A model generated the notes under the pieces. It made no database searches, was not told the DNA's origin, and saw nothing but the letters and a program-made list of their open reading frames with translations. The translations under genes and the position numbers were made by a program. Below, piece by piece: positions 25,588 to 33,163 of a stretch of 64,000 nt of DNA; position 1 is the first letter of the stretch, and every line of letters starts with the position of its first letter. Source of the stretch: Hahella sp. HNIBRBA332 (lineage in GTDB: Bacteria; Pseudomonadota; Gammaproteobacteria; Pseudomonadales; Oleiphilaceae); the NCBI RefSeq assembly GCF_030719035.1, contig NZ_CP132203.1:5598501-5662500 (forward strand), written 5' to 3'.

Positions 25588-26904
25588 TCAAACGTCCACG
25601 ATCACCGCAATACGGTGCATGCTGTTGTTCAGGTACCCTTTCGGATTCCAGTTCACAGCGAAAGGCTGCATGTTACCTTTGTCATCCGTGGCTCTGGCCC
25701 AGATTTCGTAGTAGCCGCGGGTTGGGAAAGTCACTTCCGCATACCACTCCTGCCAAGAGAAGGGATTGGGTGGCGCTTTCAGGTCCGCCTGCACCCAGGT
25801 AACGCCGAAGTCATAAGAGATGTCCATGCGCTTGACCACATTATCCCCCGCCCAGGCATGACCGTGCACTTTCAGGGTGCGCGTCTTGATGGTCTGGCTG
25901 GTCTGCGGCGTGGTGATCAGGGATTTGACCGGCATGGACTCAATGATTTGGTAGTCCTCGTCCGCGACATGCGTTCCTGGCGCCACAGGGAATTTTGGCA
26001 CGCGATAGGAAGATCCAGTCATTTTGGGGCCGTCATGCACCACATCCCGCAACTGGATTCGGCTCAACCATTTTTGCGAGGTGGAGCCCGGCCAGCCCGG
26101 ACAGATCGTACGCACAGGGAAGCCATGTAACGCCGGCAGAGGCTCGCCGTTCATCGCATAGGCGATGATGGAGTGAGGGTCCATCGCCTTGGAAATGGGC
26201 ACGCCTCTGGAGATCGGGGTTTTGCTGGGATCGCCGGACAGATGCCCGTCCAGACTATGATGCGCAGTGTAAATTGCTGACGGCTTAACACCCGCCGCCT
26301 TCAACAGATCCGCATAACGCACCCCAGTCCACTCTGCGTTGCCGATAGCGCCCACTGTCCATTGATTGCCTTTCGCCGGAGGATTGAACGCCGCGCGTCC
26401 ATTGCCGCCGCACTCCAGTTGCAGCTTCAACGTGACCGGCTTGAACTTGGACTTGAGTTCGTCCAACGTCAATTCCAGCACTTTCTCCACTTCACCGTCG
26501 ATAGTCAGTTTCCAGTCAGACGCGTCCATACGACGTGCGATATCCGGCACAACGCCATTATTACGGACAAAATGTCGGCTGGTGGGAGTGACAGCGTCAT
26601 CAAGCAGGTGAGCAGGGGTTTCAGCGTTGATTGGGCGGTCATTCAACAGAGTCAGTCCGTCTTTACCGCTGAACAGACCAATTTCCGTATCTTCCGCCAT
26701 GGCGGCGGGTATCAGCCCAGAGGGAAAGTTACGATGAAAAGGAATCGCCATTCCCAGCATCGCCCCCATAGCGCCCAGGCCGGCGCCTTTCAGAAAACCG
26801 CGTCGATCAGAGTGAGCGCGTCGCCCAAACACCAGATAATCCGCGCGCTCTGGATCGTCCGCGTACAACTCATACAGCCCCCGTTCTTTCTTATCATCCG
26901 TCAT
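25588..26904 (-). CDS. Molybdopterin sulfite dehydrogenase catalytic subunit (SorA/SoxC-like), Tat-exported
   Basis: This 438-residue protein of the sulfite oxidase family has a Tat signal at about residues 33-60 (SDRRGFLKGAGLGAMGAMLGM). The oxidoreductase molybdopterin domain contains LQLECGGNGRAAF, whose Cys is the Mo ligand, and RTICPGWPGSTSQKWLSRIQL. A C-terminal Mo-co dimerisation Ig-like domain follows (about 330-430, HGHAWAGDNVVKRMDISYDFG). It is a periplasmic enzyme oxidising sulfite to sulfate with electrons going to the SorB-like cytochrome. SoxC is a close relative, but no soxAXYZB genes are present, which favours a SorAB-type enzyme. GAGGA precedes the start. Confidence 0.85.
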   Translation of the reverse strand: MTDDKKERGLYELYADDPERADYLVFGRRAHSDRRGFLKGAGLGAMGAMLGMAIPFHRNFPSGLIPAAMAEDTEIGLFSGKDGLTLLNDRPINAETPAHLLDDAVTPTSRHFVRNNGVVPDIARRMDASDWKLTIDGEVEKVLELTLDELKSKFKPVTLKLQLECGGNGRAAFNPPAKGNQWTVGAIGNAEWTGVRYADLLKAAGVKPSAIYTAHHSLDGHLSGDPSKTPISRGVPISKAMDPHSIIAYAMNGEPLPALHGFPVRTICPGWPGSTSQKWLSRIQLRDVVHDGPKMTGSSYRVPKFPVAPGTHVADEDYQIIESMPVKSLITTPQTSQTIKTRTLKVHGHAWAGDNVVKRMDISYDFGVTWVQADLKAPPNPFSWQEWYAEVTFPTRGYYEIWARATDDKGNMQPFAVNWNPKGYLNNSMHRIAVIVDV

Positions 26905-27030
26905 GGTGGTTCCTCACTTTTTTATGTCCCTTGCCTAGGGTGGTTTTATTAATTGGAAGCGACGCTCATTTACGCTCAAGCGGCGCGGAAAACGCCAGGA
27001 AGGCTTTTCCGCACGGCCGGTCTGGTCCGC

Positions 27031-27834
27031 CTAGAGCGTTTTATAGTATTCGTCGATTCCTCCGGCCATGAAGTAGTAGGAAGACACGTTCTGCTTCTCC
27101 AGATAGTACTGCAGCCACCGGATCTGCTTGCCCGCTTGATCGTAGATCAACAGCGGCACGTTACGTTTCTTCGCCTGATTAATGTAACGGTCGATCAAAT
27201 CCGGACGGTCCAAAGGCGCGCGCTTTTCACGCATGAAAAAGATGGCGATGCCTTCTCTTTGCTGCTTGTCGCGTACATCCAGGACAATGCCATCGGTTTT
27301 AATGATTTTATCTTCAAACTCCGCCACGGTGATCGTGTGCGCCTTGAGTTTGTCCTTGCCGATAAGCCGTCCAGGATCGCCCAGGATTTCGCCAAACAGG
27401 TTGGTGTCTTGCGGATACGCTTTGGCGTAATCAAACACTCCAGCGTCGTAGACGATGACGTTCTCAATGCCGTATTTGCGGCATTTACTGGCGGCTTTAT
27501 AGGATTTGAGACAGGTTTTACCGTTGCAATATAACGCCAGCTTCTTGCCGGGATGCTGCTTCTGCAGCGCCTGCATTTCTTCGGCGAAGTTGTGGGATGT
27601 GTATGAGACGTTGAAAGCGCCCTTTATGTGCAGCGTGTTGTACTCATAGTCCGTGCGTACGTCGACGGCGACGATTTCGCCAGCAGCCAACTGCTGATAG
27701 AACTCCTGGAGTTCAATGAAGTCTACGGCCGGATATTGGCGACGACCGGGAAACTCGTCTTCTTCCGCATGGGCCGAGAGAGTGAAAAGAAGAAATACAA
27801 TATATGCCAGATTGCGTGGCGAACATGTAAACAT
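27031..27834 (-). CDS. Exported protein with two rhodanese domains
   Basis: This 267-residue protein has a signal peptide ending near LSAHA. Rhodanese domain 1 (about 35-130) has the sulfur-accepting loop YCNGKTCLKSYKA. Domain 2 (about 165-267) starts VLDVRDKQQREG but has YDQAGKQIRW where the Cys loop should be, so it is catalytically dead or structural, as in classical two-domain rhodaneses with reversed roles. It lies 126 bp upstream of the sulfite dehydrogenase gene on the same strand, which suggests periplasmic sulfur transfer feeding sulfite or thiosulfate metabolism. AAAGGA precedes the ATG. A perfect 14-bp palindrome lies about 40 bp upstream. Confidence 0.82.
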   Translation of the reverse strand: MFTCSPRNLAYIVFLLFTLSAHAEEDEFPGRRQYPAVDFIELQEFYQQLAAGEIVAVDVRTDYEYNTLHIKGAFNVSYTSHNFAEEMQALQKQHPGKKLALYCNGKTCLKSYKAASKCRKYGIENVIVYDAGVFDYAKAYPQDTNLFGEILGDPGRLIGKDKLKAHTITVAEFEDKIIKTDGIVLDVRDKQQREGIAIFFMREKRAPLDRPDLIDRYINQAKKRNVPLLIYDQAGKQIRWLQYYLEKQNVSSYYFMAGGIDEYYKTL

Positions 27835-27875
27835 CTTATGACGTCCTTTGTTATAAAGCTGTTTATACCGAACTT

Positions 27876-27889
27876 ATGTTTGCAAACAT
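27876..27889. promoter_or_regulatory. Perfect 14-bp palindrome upstream of the double rhodanese
   Basis: ATGTTTGCAAACAT is fully self-complementary and lies about 42 bp before the rhodanese start, where an operator is expected. The central GC and the TTTGCAAA core resemble LacI- or FadR-like sites, but the regulator is unknown. Confidence 0.4.
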
Positions 27890-28170
27890 CAAGCGCGAAC
27901 AGGCGAATCGTCAGGCTTGCTTTCCTCAAAGCGTTGGAGCGGCGCATTTTGCGTAGCAATACCCGCACAGACTCTGCGTCTGCGCAGCGAAAACGCCGGA
28001 GAATTATCCGAACCGCAGTGAGTCCAAGATAGCCTTACGGGCTAAATGGTCAATCTGGAGAAGCTTGAGTGAGCGAAACAGGTCAGGGACAAGGTCGAGA
28101 GTATTCTGTCCATGGGCAAGTCCATCTATATCCTCGTTTTCCATTAATAAAAAGCGCGCCGCTCACAGAG

Positions 28171-28264
28171 CTGCACGCATCCGTTATGATTGCAGAGAAG
28201 CGAAGCCACGTCATCTAACGTGATACTTCGTGGCGAACATTAATAAAACAATTGATGCGTGCAG
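28171..28264. repeat. Long nested inverted repeat (possible MITE or structured RNA)
   Basis: CTGCACGCATC (28171-28181) is the exact reverse complement of GATGCGTGCAG (28254-28264). Inside lies a second inverted pair, GCCACG (28205-28210) with CGTGGC (28229-28234). The 94-nt element would fold into one long two-helix hairpin. No target-site duplication is evident. Confidence 0.55.
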
Positions 28265-28388
28265 ATCAACAGAAATAACCGAATTTATTGAGATTAACAC
28301 TGTTAAGTAACATTTAAATCAATTCTGAAACATTTCTTTACACTACTACCTGTTTTTCATCGATTTCCCACGTTATTCCCAACATTGA

Positions 28389-28435
28389 AAAAGCGCCTCT
28401 GACGCAGGCTAAACACCAACATCAGAGGCGCTTTT
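28389..28435. terminator. Strong bidirectional terminator
   Basis: AAAAGCGCCTCTGA (28389-28402) is exactly complementary to TCAGAGGCGCTTTT (28422-28435), a 14-bp stem whose ends supply A and T runs on both strands. It is about 100 nt downstream of the minus-strand gene 28534-29859, which it probably terminates. Confidence 0.85.
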
Positions 28436-28533
28436 GTTTATGTATGGCTAACGCCAAGCTTGATGGCCGACAAAACACAAGTCAGCCCGCCATACTTTTT
28501 CAGATTAAACAACTCAAGCTGTATAGTGCGCGT

Positions 28534-29859
28534 TTAGTTGTTCGTGGTTTCTTTTTCGTAAAACCTAATATTACTGAATAAACTATAGCCTGTTGGTGAC
28601 GCTACGTCGTTATCACGGATAAAGGTTAGATACCGGTATTCACCACTAAGGTATTCGCCGACAGGTATTTCATAGTGCTTTACCTTCTTATCGTTAGGGT
28701 AGTTATCGAAGTCACGAATACCGGCTTCAGCATTTTGAGTGCCAGAGAGTTTAAATGTTGCATTTTTATTATAGTAGTTTGTATTAGCAAAGCCGATTGC
28801 TTCAATCTCAGCTTCCACATCACCGACATAATCAAACTCCAAGACTGTGTCAGGTGTGATAGTGTATGGCGCTTCAATTTTCTTCCAAGCATTTCCTGTT
28901 AGTTTAATGCCTAAATCATCATATCTATCTTCAGCCACCCCCTTGTCTTGAGCGAGATCATAGCTTGTATATTTCTCTTGCGGGAGTTTAAATAGAGTTG
29001 TATTTTTGTATATGTAATCGTAAACGTCTATTCTCAGGTTATCCAAATAGAATACTGTTTCTTCGGAAAATCCACTATTTGACCACCCGAGAAGATAACC
29101 TTTGTCTATATAATTTCCGAATCCAGAATAATTATTCAAGCCTGATACAGCATAGTAAACACTACCATTTTTCCACCAAGTTATTTCTCCATTACTTTTC
29201 CCTTCTTCTGAAAACTTAACATGAACCTTATAGTTAACCCATTGCCCTGCATCAGATAAATCTATGATATGGTCTGTAGTTGGCCACTTATGATTATCAT
29301 CATACTTTCCTGGCCCAAGGTGGTAATCCAGTTTAGAAGCGCCTTCCTGCAGTAGTGATGGGTGATACTCGAAAGCTGCAGAGTTATTAGACTCATAAGA
29401 GCTGTATATACCAGACCACAATACTAAAAATTTATTATTATCTTGCCTTTTATTCGCATCAGCCACGTGATCTTGTGTTCGATGATAGAAGTTTTCTGGG
29501 ATAAATAGATCATACTGAATCGTCAATTCAGAGGTTCCAGCAGGTATTTCAAAGCGCTGCTCTGAGCTTGAATCTACAGCATCAGGAGTACTCTTATACT
29601 CAAACTTCATTGAATAGTTCCCGTCCTTCGGCCTTTCATTGCTCACTGAAGGATTACTGGGATTTCCCCACCAGCGAAAAACCGTCACGCCATCAATAAC
29701 GATAGGGTCATAAGTCCTCATGCCTAATTCAAAATCCTGTTCAATAACGAAATGATGAGGTGTCGGCGCAGGCGCCGCCATAGCAGGCGCAGCAACAAAT
29801 GTGGAAAGTGCGGCTGCAGCCAGGTAAGCGAACGGTTTCTTGGGATTCGTCGATATCAT
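28534..29859 (-). CDS. Secreted protein, probable polysaccharide-active (lyase-like beta-sandwich), AT-rich
   Basis: This is a protein of about 441 residues from ATG 29859 (MISTNPKKPF), which has GGAG 9 nt upstream. The signal peptide ends near APAMA. Residues about 40-260 read like a jelly-roll of the polysaccharide-lyase / lectin type (FELGMRTYDPIVIDGVTVFRWWG, TIQYDLFIPENFYHR, WVNYKVHVKFSEEGKSNGEITWWKNG, FYLDNLRIDVYDY). The pattern of a thin glycan-binding sandwich with a WxNG strand recalls alginate or glucuronan lyases, but I cannot assign a family. Residues about 300-441 form a second beta domain resembling a carbohydrate-binding module (VLEFDYVGDVEAEIEAIGFAN). The gene is clearly AT-richer than its neighbours, which hints at transfer. 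Confidence 0.7.
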   Translation of the reverse strand: MISTNPKKPFAYLAAAALSTFVAAPAMAAPAPTPHHFVIEQDFELGMRTYDPIVIDGVTVFRWWGNPSNPSVSNERPKDGNYSMKFEYKSTPDAVDSSSEQRFEIPAGTSELTIQYDLFIPENFYHRTQDHVADANKRQDNNKFLVLWSGIYSSYESNNSAAFEYHPSLLQEGASKLDYHLGPGKYDDNHKWPTTDHIIDLSDAGQWVNYKVHVKFSEEGKSNGEITWWKNGSVYYAVSGLNNYSGFGNYIDKGYLLGWSNSGFSEETVFYLDNLRIDVYDYIYKNTTLFKLPQEKYTSYDLAQDKGVAEDRYDDLGIKLTGNAWKKIEAPYTITPDTVLEFDYVGDVEAEIEAIGFANTNYYNKNATFKLSGTQNAEAGIRDFDNYPNDKKVKHYEIPVGEYLSGEYRYLTFIRDNDVASPTGYSLFSNIRFYEKETTNN

Positions 29860-30170
29860 ATAAACTCCATATTTCCTTGATAATTGCATAGCGAAATAGT
29901 GCCTTCGCCATAGATCTGCAGAGATGAATGGGTTGTGACGGACTGCGAGAAAGCAGTCTCTGGAAGGACGCCAGATCCGGCGTATCACATTGTTTTTTAT
30001 ATAACTTATCTCTGCAGCGCTTAATTTACACGTTAAAACGACAGGCTATAACCTGGGGCGAACCCTATGCCGCACACAAGGAAGATGGCAGGAATATTGA
30101 CCCTGTTCATGACAGTTCAGGAGCAAGGCATTAAACTAGGCGGGTCTGACCACATTTGGATATTTCCTGC
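29860..30170. other. 311-bp divergent intergenic region
   Basis: It lies between the AT-rich secreted-protein gene (minus) and udk (plus). It must hold both promoters. I see no gene, no clear -35/-10 pair and no strong hairpin. Confidence 0.5.
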
Positions 30171-30797
30171 ATGTCTCCCATTTTTATTGGCATCACCGGA
30201 GCCTCCGCATCCGGCAAGAGCCTTTTATCCGTCACAATCTATGACGAACTGAAAGAAGAAGTCGGCGCCCACCACATCGGCATTATCAAAGAAGATTCTT
30301 ACTACAAGGACCAAACCCACCTTTCCATGGAGGAAAGGCTGAAGACCAATTACGATCATCCGTCCGCATTCGACCACGGCCTGTTAGTGCGCCACATGGA
30401 CCAGCTCAAGGAAAAGCGCGCCATTGATGTGCCGGTCTATGACTACAAAGAGCACAACCGAGCTAAAGACTCGATCTCCATGGAGCCGCGTCGGGTCATC
30501 ATCATTGAAGGCATTCTGCTGCTGTCGGATAAAAATATCCGCAGTCGCCTGGACACCAGTATTTTCGTCGACACGCCTCTGGATATCTGCCTGCTGCGAC
30601 GTTTGCAGCGCGATATAGAAGAGCGTGGCAGGACCATGGAGTCGGTCATCAAACAGTACAAATCCACTGTCCGCCCCATGTTTCTTGAGTTTGTAGAACC
30701 CACTAAGCAATACGCTGACATTATCGTCCCCAAAGGCGGCAAAAACCGCGTCGCCATTGAGATGCTGAAAGCCCGCATCAAGCAGCTACTCGCTTGA
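30171..30797 (+). CDS. udk: Uridine kinase
   Basis: This 208-residue protein starts at ATG 30171 (MSPIFIGITGASASGKS), which matches the usual Udk N-terminus; a TTG five codons earlier is less likely. The Walker A motif is GASASGKS. The nucleoside-binding region has EDSYYKDQTHLSMEER and NYDHPSAFDHGLL. FVDTPLDICLLRRLQRDIEERGRT is the lid, and MFLEFVEPTKQYADIIVPKGG the C-terminal signature. It phosphorylates uridine and cytidine in pyrimidine salvage. It stands alone, with an inverted repeat just past its stop. Confidence 0.95.
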   Translation: MSPIFIGITGASASGKSLLSVTIYDELKEEVGAHHIGIIKEDSYYKDQTHLSMEERLKTNYDHPSAFDHGLLVRHMDQLKEKRAIDVPVYDYKEHNRAKDSISMEPRRVIIIEGILLLSDKNIRSRLDTSIFVDTPLDICLLRRLQRDIEERGRTMESVIKQYKSTVRPMFLEFVEPTKQYADIIVPKGGKNRVAIEMLKARIKQLLA

Positions 30798-30803
30798 TTT
30801 TGA

Positions 30804-30840
30804 AGGATCCGTTGTCGTGTCGGCGACGCCAACGGGTCCT
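30804..30840 (+). terminator. Inverted repeat after udk, possible terminator
   Basis: AGGATCCGTTG (30804-30814) pairs with CAACGGGTCCT (30830-30840) over 11 bp with one G-T pair, 7 nt after the stop. No T run follows directly, so it may act in transcript stabilisation rather than termination. Confidence 0.45.
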
Positions 30841-31021
30841 AACGCCAACTTTATCTTCCTCTCGCCAGTCTCAAACGTGAGTATTTCACAATTCCTTTGC
30901 GCCGCATTGCGCTGCCCGCATATCGCTCCGGGTTTAAGCTCTGTCTTCAGGGGTTGTTAAGCGGGAGTCTCCGCTTTACGTCCGCCCCCGCCTGACAATA
31001 CAACCGCAAAGGAGAGACACG

Positions 31022-31384
31022 ATGTCCGACACAACGAACGATGTATCCGCAAGCACTCGTCCACAAGCCAGCGAAAGCGATCGCCGCACCTTCCTTCGCA
31101 ATGCCGCGTTGGTGACCGGCGCAGCCTCTATCACTAGTTTTTCAGGCGTCGCTTCCGCCGCGGACGACAGCGGCGTATCCCGCGACCGCAAAACTGTCAG
31201 CGCCTCATTCGATCCGCAGTACGAAGTCAGCATTTGGGACTTGCAGAATATTCTGGAGCAGATTTTGAACCAGTCAGGCTGTCCTACCTGCGGGTTAGTC
31301 GGCCTGGATCTGCGTCTGGGATTGGATCCTGTTGTAAAAATTCAATCCAAGATTCCTGTCAACGTCACTCTGTATGGCGGATAA
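31022..31384 (+). CDS. Tat-signal small protein with CPTCG motif, candidate RiPP precursor of the MNIO cassette
   Basis: This 120-residue protein starts at ATG with GGAGAG upstream. A Tat signal (DRRTFLRNAALVTGA, about 20-35) ends in a likely cleavage site GVASA-ADD near residue 46. The mature part is about 74 residues, with an amphipathic stretch (SIWDLQNILEQILNQ), one Cys pair in SGCPTCGLVG and a hydrophobic tail ending NVTLYGG. There are no other cysteines. The next gene is an MNIO (DUF692) enzyme, a family known to oxidise Cys or Asp in precursor peptides to make methanobactin, bufferin-type and other products. I infer that the CPTC cysteines are the modification site and that the product is exported by Tat. 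No known precursor family is recognised. Confidence 0.72.
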   Translation: MSDTTNDVSASTRPQASESDRRTFLRNAALVTGAASITSFSGVASAADDSGVSRDRKTVSASFDPQYEVSIWDLQNILEQILNQSGCPTCGLVGLDLRLGLDPVVKIQSKIPVNVTLYGG

Positions 31385-31448
31385 GCGCCAATTACTTCGG
31401 CCGGTCCGGGACTGCCGGGCCGGCGGGACAGCAGCCGGAGCCTTTGCC

Positions 31449-32381
31449 ATGAAAGCTTTATCCTCTTTGCCCAAGTTGGGCGTCGGCATTAACTATCAGC
31501 CGGAGTTTATTCCTCTTCTACGCGGCTGTGAGGACATGATCGACTTTATTGAAGTCAGTCCGGACATCCTGTGCCAGGAGTATTGGGACGGAGCCCAACG
31601 ACGCACCGGCTTTAGCCCTGATCGGCTCAGCGCAGTCATCGAATGGTGTCGACTGTATCCCGTAGTGGTGCATGGCCTCGGCCTGTCGATAGGCTCAGCC
31701 AGCGGTTGGAATCAAGACTACATCCGTATTCTGGATGACTTTGCGGACGTGCAGCCATTTCCCTGGCACAGCGAACACCTGGGATTTCTGCAAATACGCA
31801 CAGCGGATGGCGTCGATTTGCACGCTGGCGTGCAATTGCCCGTACCGTTTACGGAAGAGGCATTGGACATCATCTGTCCGCGAATAAAGGCGATCCAGCA
31901 GCGTTACCAAACTCCATTTCTATTGGAGAACACCACTTATTATCTCCCCAATATGCCAAACGACGCAGGCATAGACGAGATCGAATTTCTCAACCGCATC
32001 ACTGAGCGGACCTCCTGCGGCCTTTTGCTGGACCTCTATAACCTTTACTGCAATGCCGCCAATTTCGGATTTGATATTTATGAAGCACTGGGGCGTCTTG
32101 ACCTGAGTAAGGTGGTGGAGATTCATGTGGCGGGCGGGGCAATCCACGAAGGCCTGCAGCTGGACGTGCACAGCGACGAAACGCCGCAGCCAGTGTGGGA
32201 GTTATTGGACTGGACCCTGCAGCGCGCGCCTAACGCCAACGCCATTATTTATGAATTGCTGGAGCAGGCGCTGGATATCGTCGGCGAGCGGGGCGTTCAG
32301 CAACAACTGCAAACAGCTCGGGAAATCTGGCTGCGTCATCGCCAGCCAGTAAAAGAGGAACGCCGCTATGCCGTTACATGA
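31449..32381 (+). CDS. MNIO (DUF692) multinuclear iron oxidative enzyme, RiPP maturase
   Basis: This 310-residue protein starts at ATG 31449 (MKALSSLPKLGVGINYQPEF), with GGAG 12 nt upstream and a family-like beginning; an in-frame ATG at 31374 overlaps the precursor gene and is less likely. The TIM-barrel family has metal-binding residues here in HSEHLGF, ENTTYY, LLLDLYNLYCNAANFGFD, VVEIHVAGG and LDVHSDE. Characterised members (MbnB, TglH and bufferin maturases) use an Fe2/Fe3 cluster and O2 to rearrange or excise at Cys or Asp of a peptide. The downstream gene overlaps by 14 bases and probably encodes the partner that presents the peptide. Confidence 0.88.
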   Translation: MKALSSLPKLGVGINYQPEFIPLLRGCEDMIDFIEVSPDILCQEYWDGAQRRTGFSPDRLSAVIEWCRLYPVVVHGLGLSIGSASGWNQDYIRILDDFADVQPFPWHSEHLGFLQIRTADGVDLHAGVQLPVPFTEEALDIICPRIKAIQQRYQTPFLLENTTYYLPNMPNDAGIDEIEFLNRITERTSCGLLLDLYNLYCNAANFGFDIYEALGRLDLSKVVEIHVAGGAIHEGLQLDVHSDETPQPVWELLDWTLQRAPNANAIIYELLEQALDIVGERGVQQQLQTAREIWLRHRQPVKEERRYAVT

Positions 32382-33111
32382 TCTGCAAATAGCAATGGTG
32401 GAAATGATTCACTCCCACACTTCCGCTTGTCCCGAGAAACTGGACTGCAAGCGTTTGGATCTAAATGAAGCAGAACGCGCCTGGTTGCATGAACTCAGTG
32501 AGTCCAAGGGATTTCAAGTCACCTGTGACGTGCAGAAATGGTGGCGTAAAGCCAGGTTGCAAATCGCCGCGCCACTGACCTTACGCCTGCTTGAGCGGCT
32601 ACAGTTACAAGCGTTGGTGGAGGAGTACATTTGCGCCACGCCTTGCCGTTCACTTTATTTCGTACCTGAGGCGATGGCGTTCAAAACTTTTATCTGCGAG
32701 CACACGGCGGACCCTCTGCTACAGGCTCTAACCGTGTTCGAATGCGCTCTGAAGGCGATTCACGAATATCGGCTTTCTCCCGTCAGCCCCATGGAAACGA
32801 ACAGCAACCGTTGTCGCAACTTTTCTGTCGTCATCGCCCCCATGTCACAATTGGTCGAGTTCCCGGCTGCGCCTGAAAAGCTGCTCTGCGCCCTGATATT
32901 GAATCAACCTCTGCCCACCGTCGACGGCGCCCACCCGGTTCTGGTGGGGCCTGGCGTTAAGAAATACTGGCGCGCCGCCACCGCAATGGAAAAAGGCGTA
33001 CTACATCAATGCGCGACACCGCAGTCTCTGGACAGTCTGCTGGAGAAAGGACCGCATAATATTCGTGTGGTGGAAAGATTGGTCTCCGAACGGGCTTTAC
33101 GATTGGTTTAA
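32368..33111 (+). CDS. Probable MNIO partner protein of the RiPP cassette
   Basis: This 247-residue soluble protein starts inside the end of the MNIO gene, so the two are probably translationally coupled. I do not recognise the family by sequence. Its place matches the DUF2063/BufC- or MbnC-like partner proteins that bind the precursor leader and form a heterodimer with the MNIO enzyme. Visible features are an N-terminal helical half (LHDLQIAMVEMIHSH...), and a C-terminal part with FSVVIAPMSQLVEF and LLCALILNQPLP. It is rich in Cys and Trp but has no metal motif. Function is inferred from context only. Confidence 0.65.
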   Translation: MPLHDLQIAMVEMIHSHTSACPEKLDCKRLDLNEAERAWLHELSESKGFQVTCDVQKWWRKARLQIAAPLTLRLLERLQLQALVEEYICATPCRSLYFVPEAMAFKTFICEHTADPLLQALTVFECALKAIHEYRLSPVSPMETNSNRCRNFSVVIAPMSQLVEFPAAPEKLLCALILNQPLPTVDGAHPVLVGPGVKKYWRAATAMEKGVLHQCATPQSLDSLLEKGPHNIRVVERLVSERALRLV

Positions 33112-33115
33112 ACGA

Positions 33116-33140
33116 AAACGCCGGCGCTAGGCCGGCGTTT
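33116..33140. terminator. Bidirectional terminator closing the MNIO cassette and the lipoprotein operon
   Basis: AAACGCCGGC (33116-33125) pairs perfectly with GCCGGCGTTT (33131-33140) around a 5-nt loop, with A/T ends for both strands. It sits between convergent genes ending at 33111 and 33164. Confidence 0.88.
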
Positions 33141-33163
33141 ATTGAAGGTAACAAACCTTGGGA

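Larger units (their letters stand above)
27835..28533. other. 700-bp gene-free region between the rhodanese gene and an AT-rich secreted-protein gene
   Basis: I see no supportable gene. Contents are a palindrome at 27876-27889, a large inverted-repeat element at 28171-28264 and a strong terminator at 28389-28435. The stretch becomes AT-rich from about 28230 on. Confidence 0.6.

Noticed and set aside
28171..28264. Integron attC site
   Set aside because: The inverted repeat lacks the GTTRRRY/RYYYAAC core sites and no integrase or cassette structure is near.
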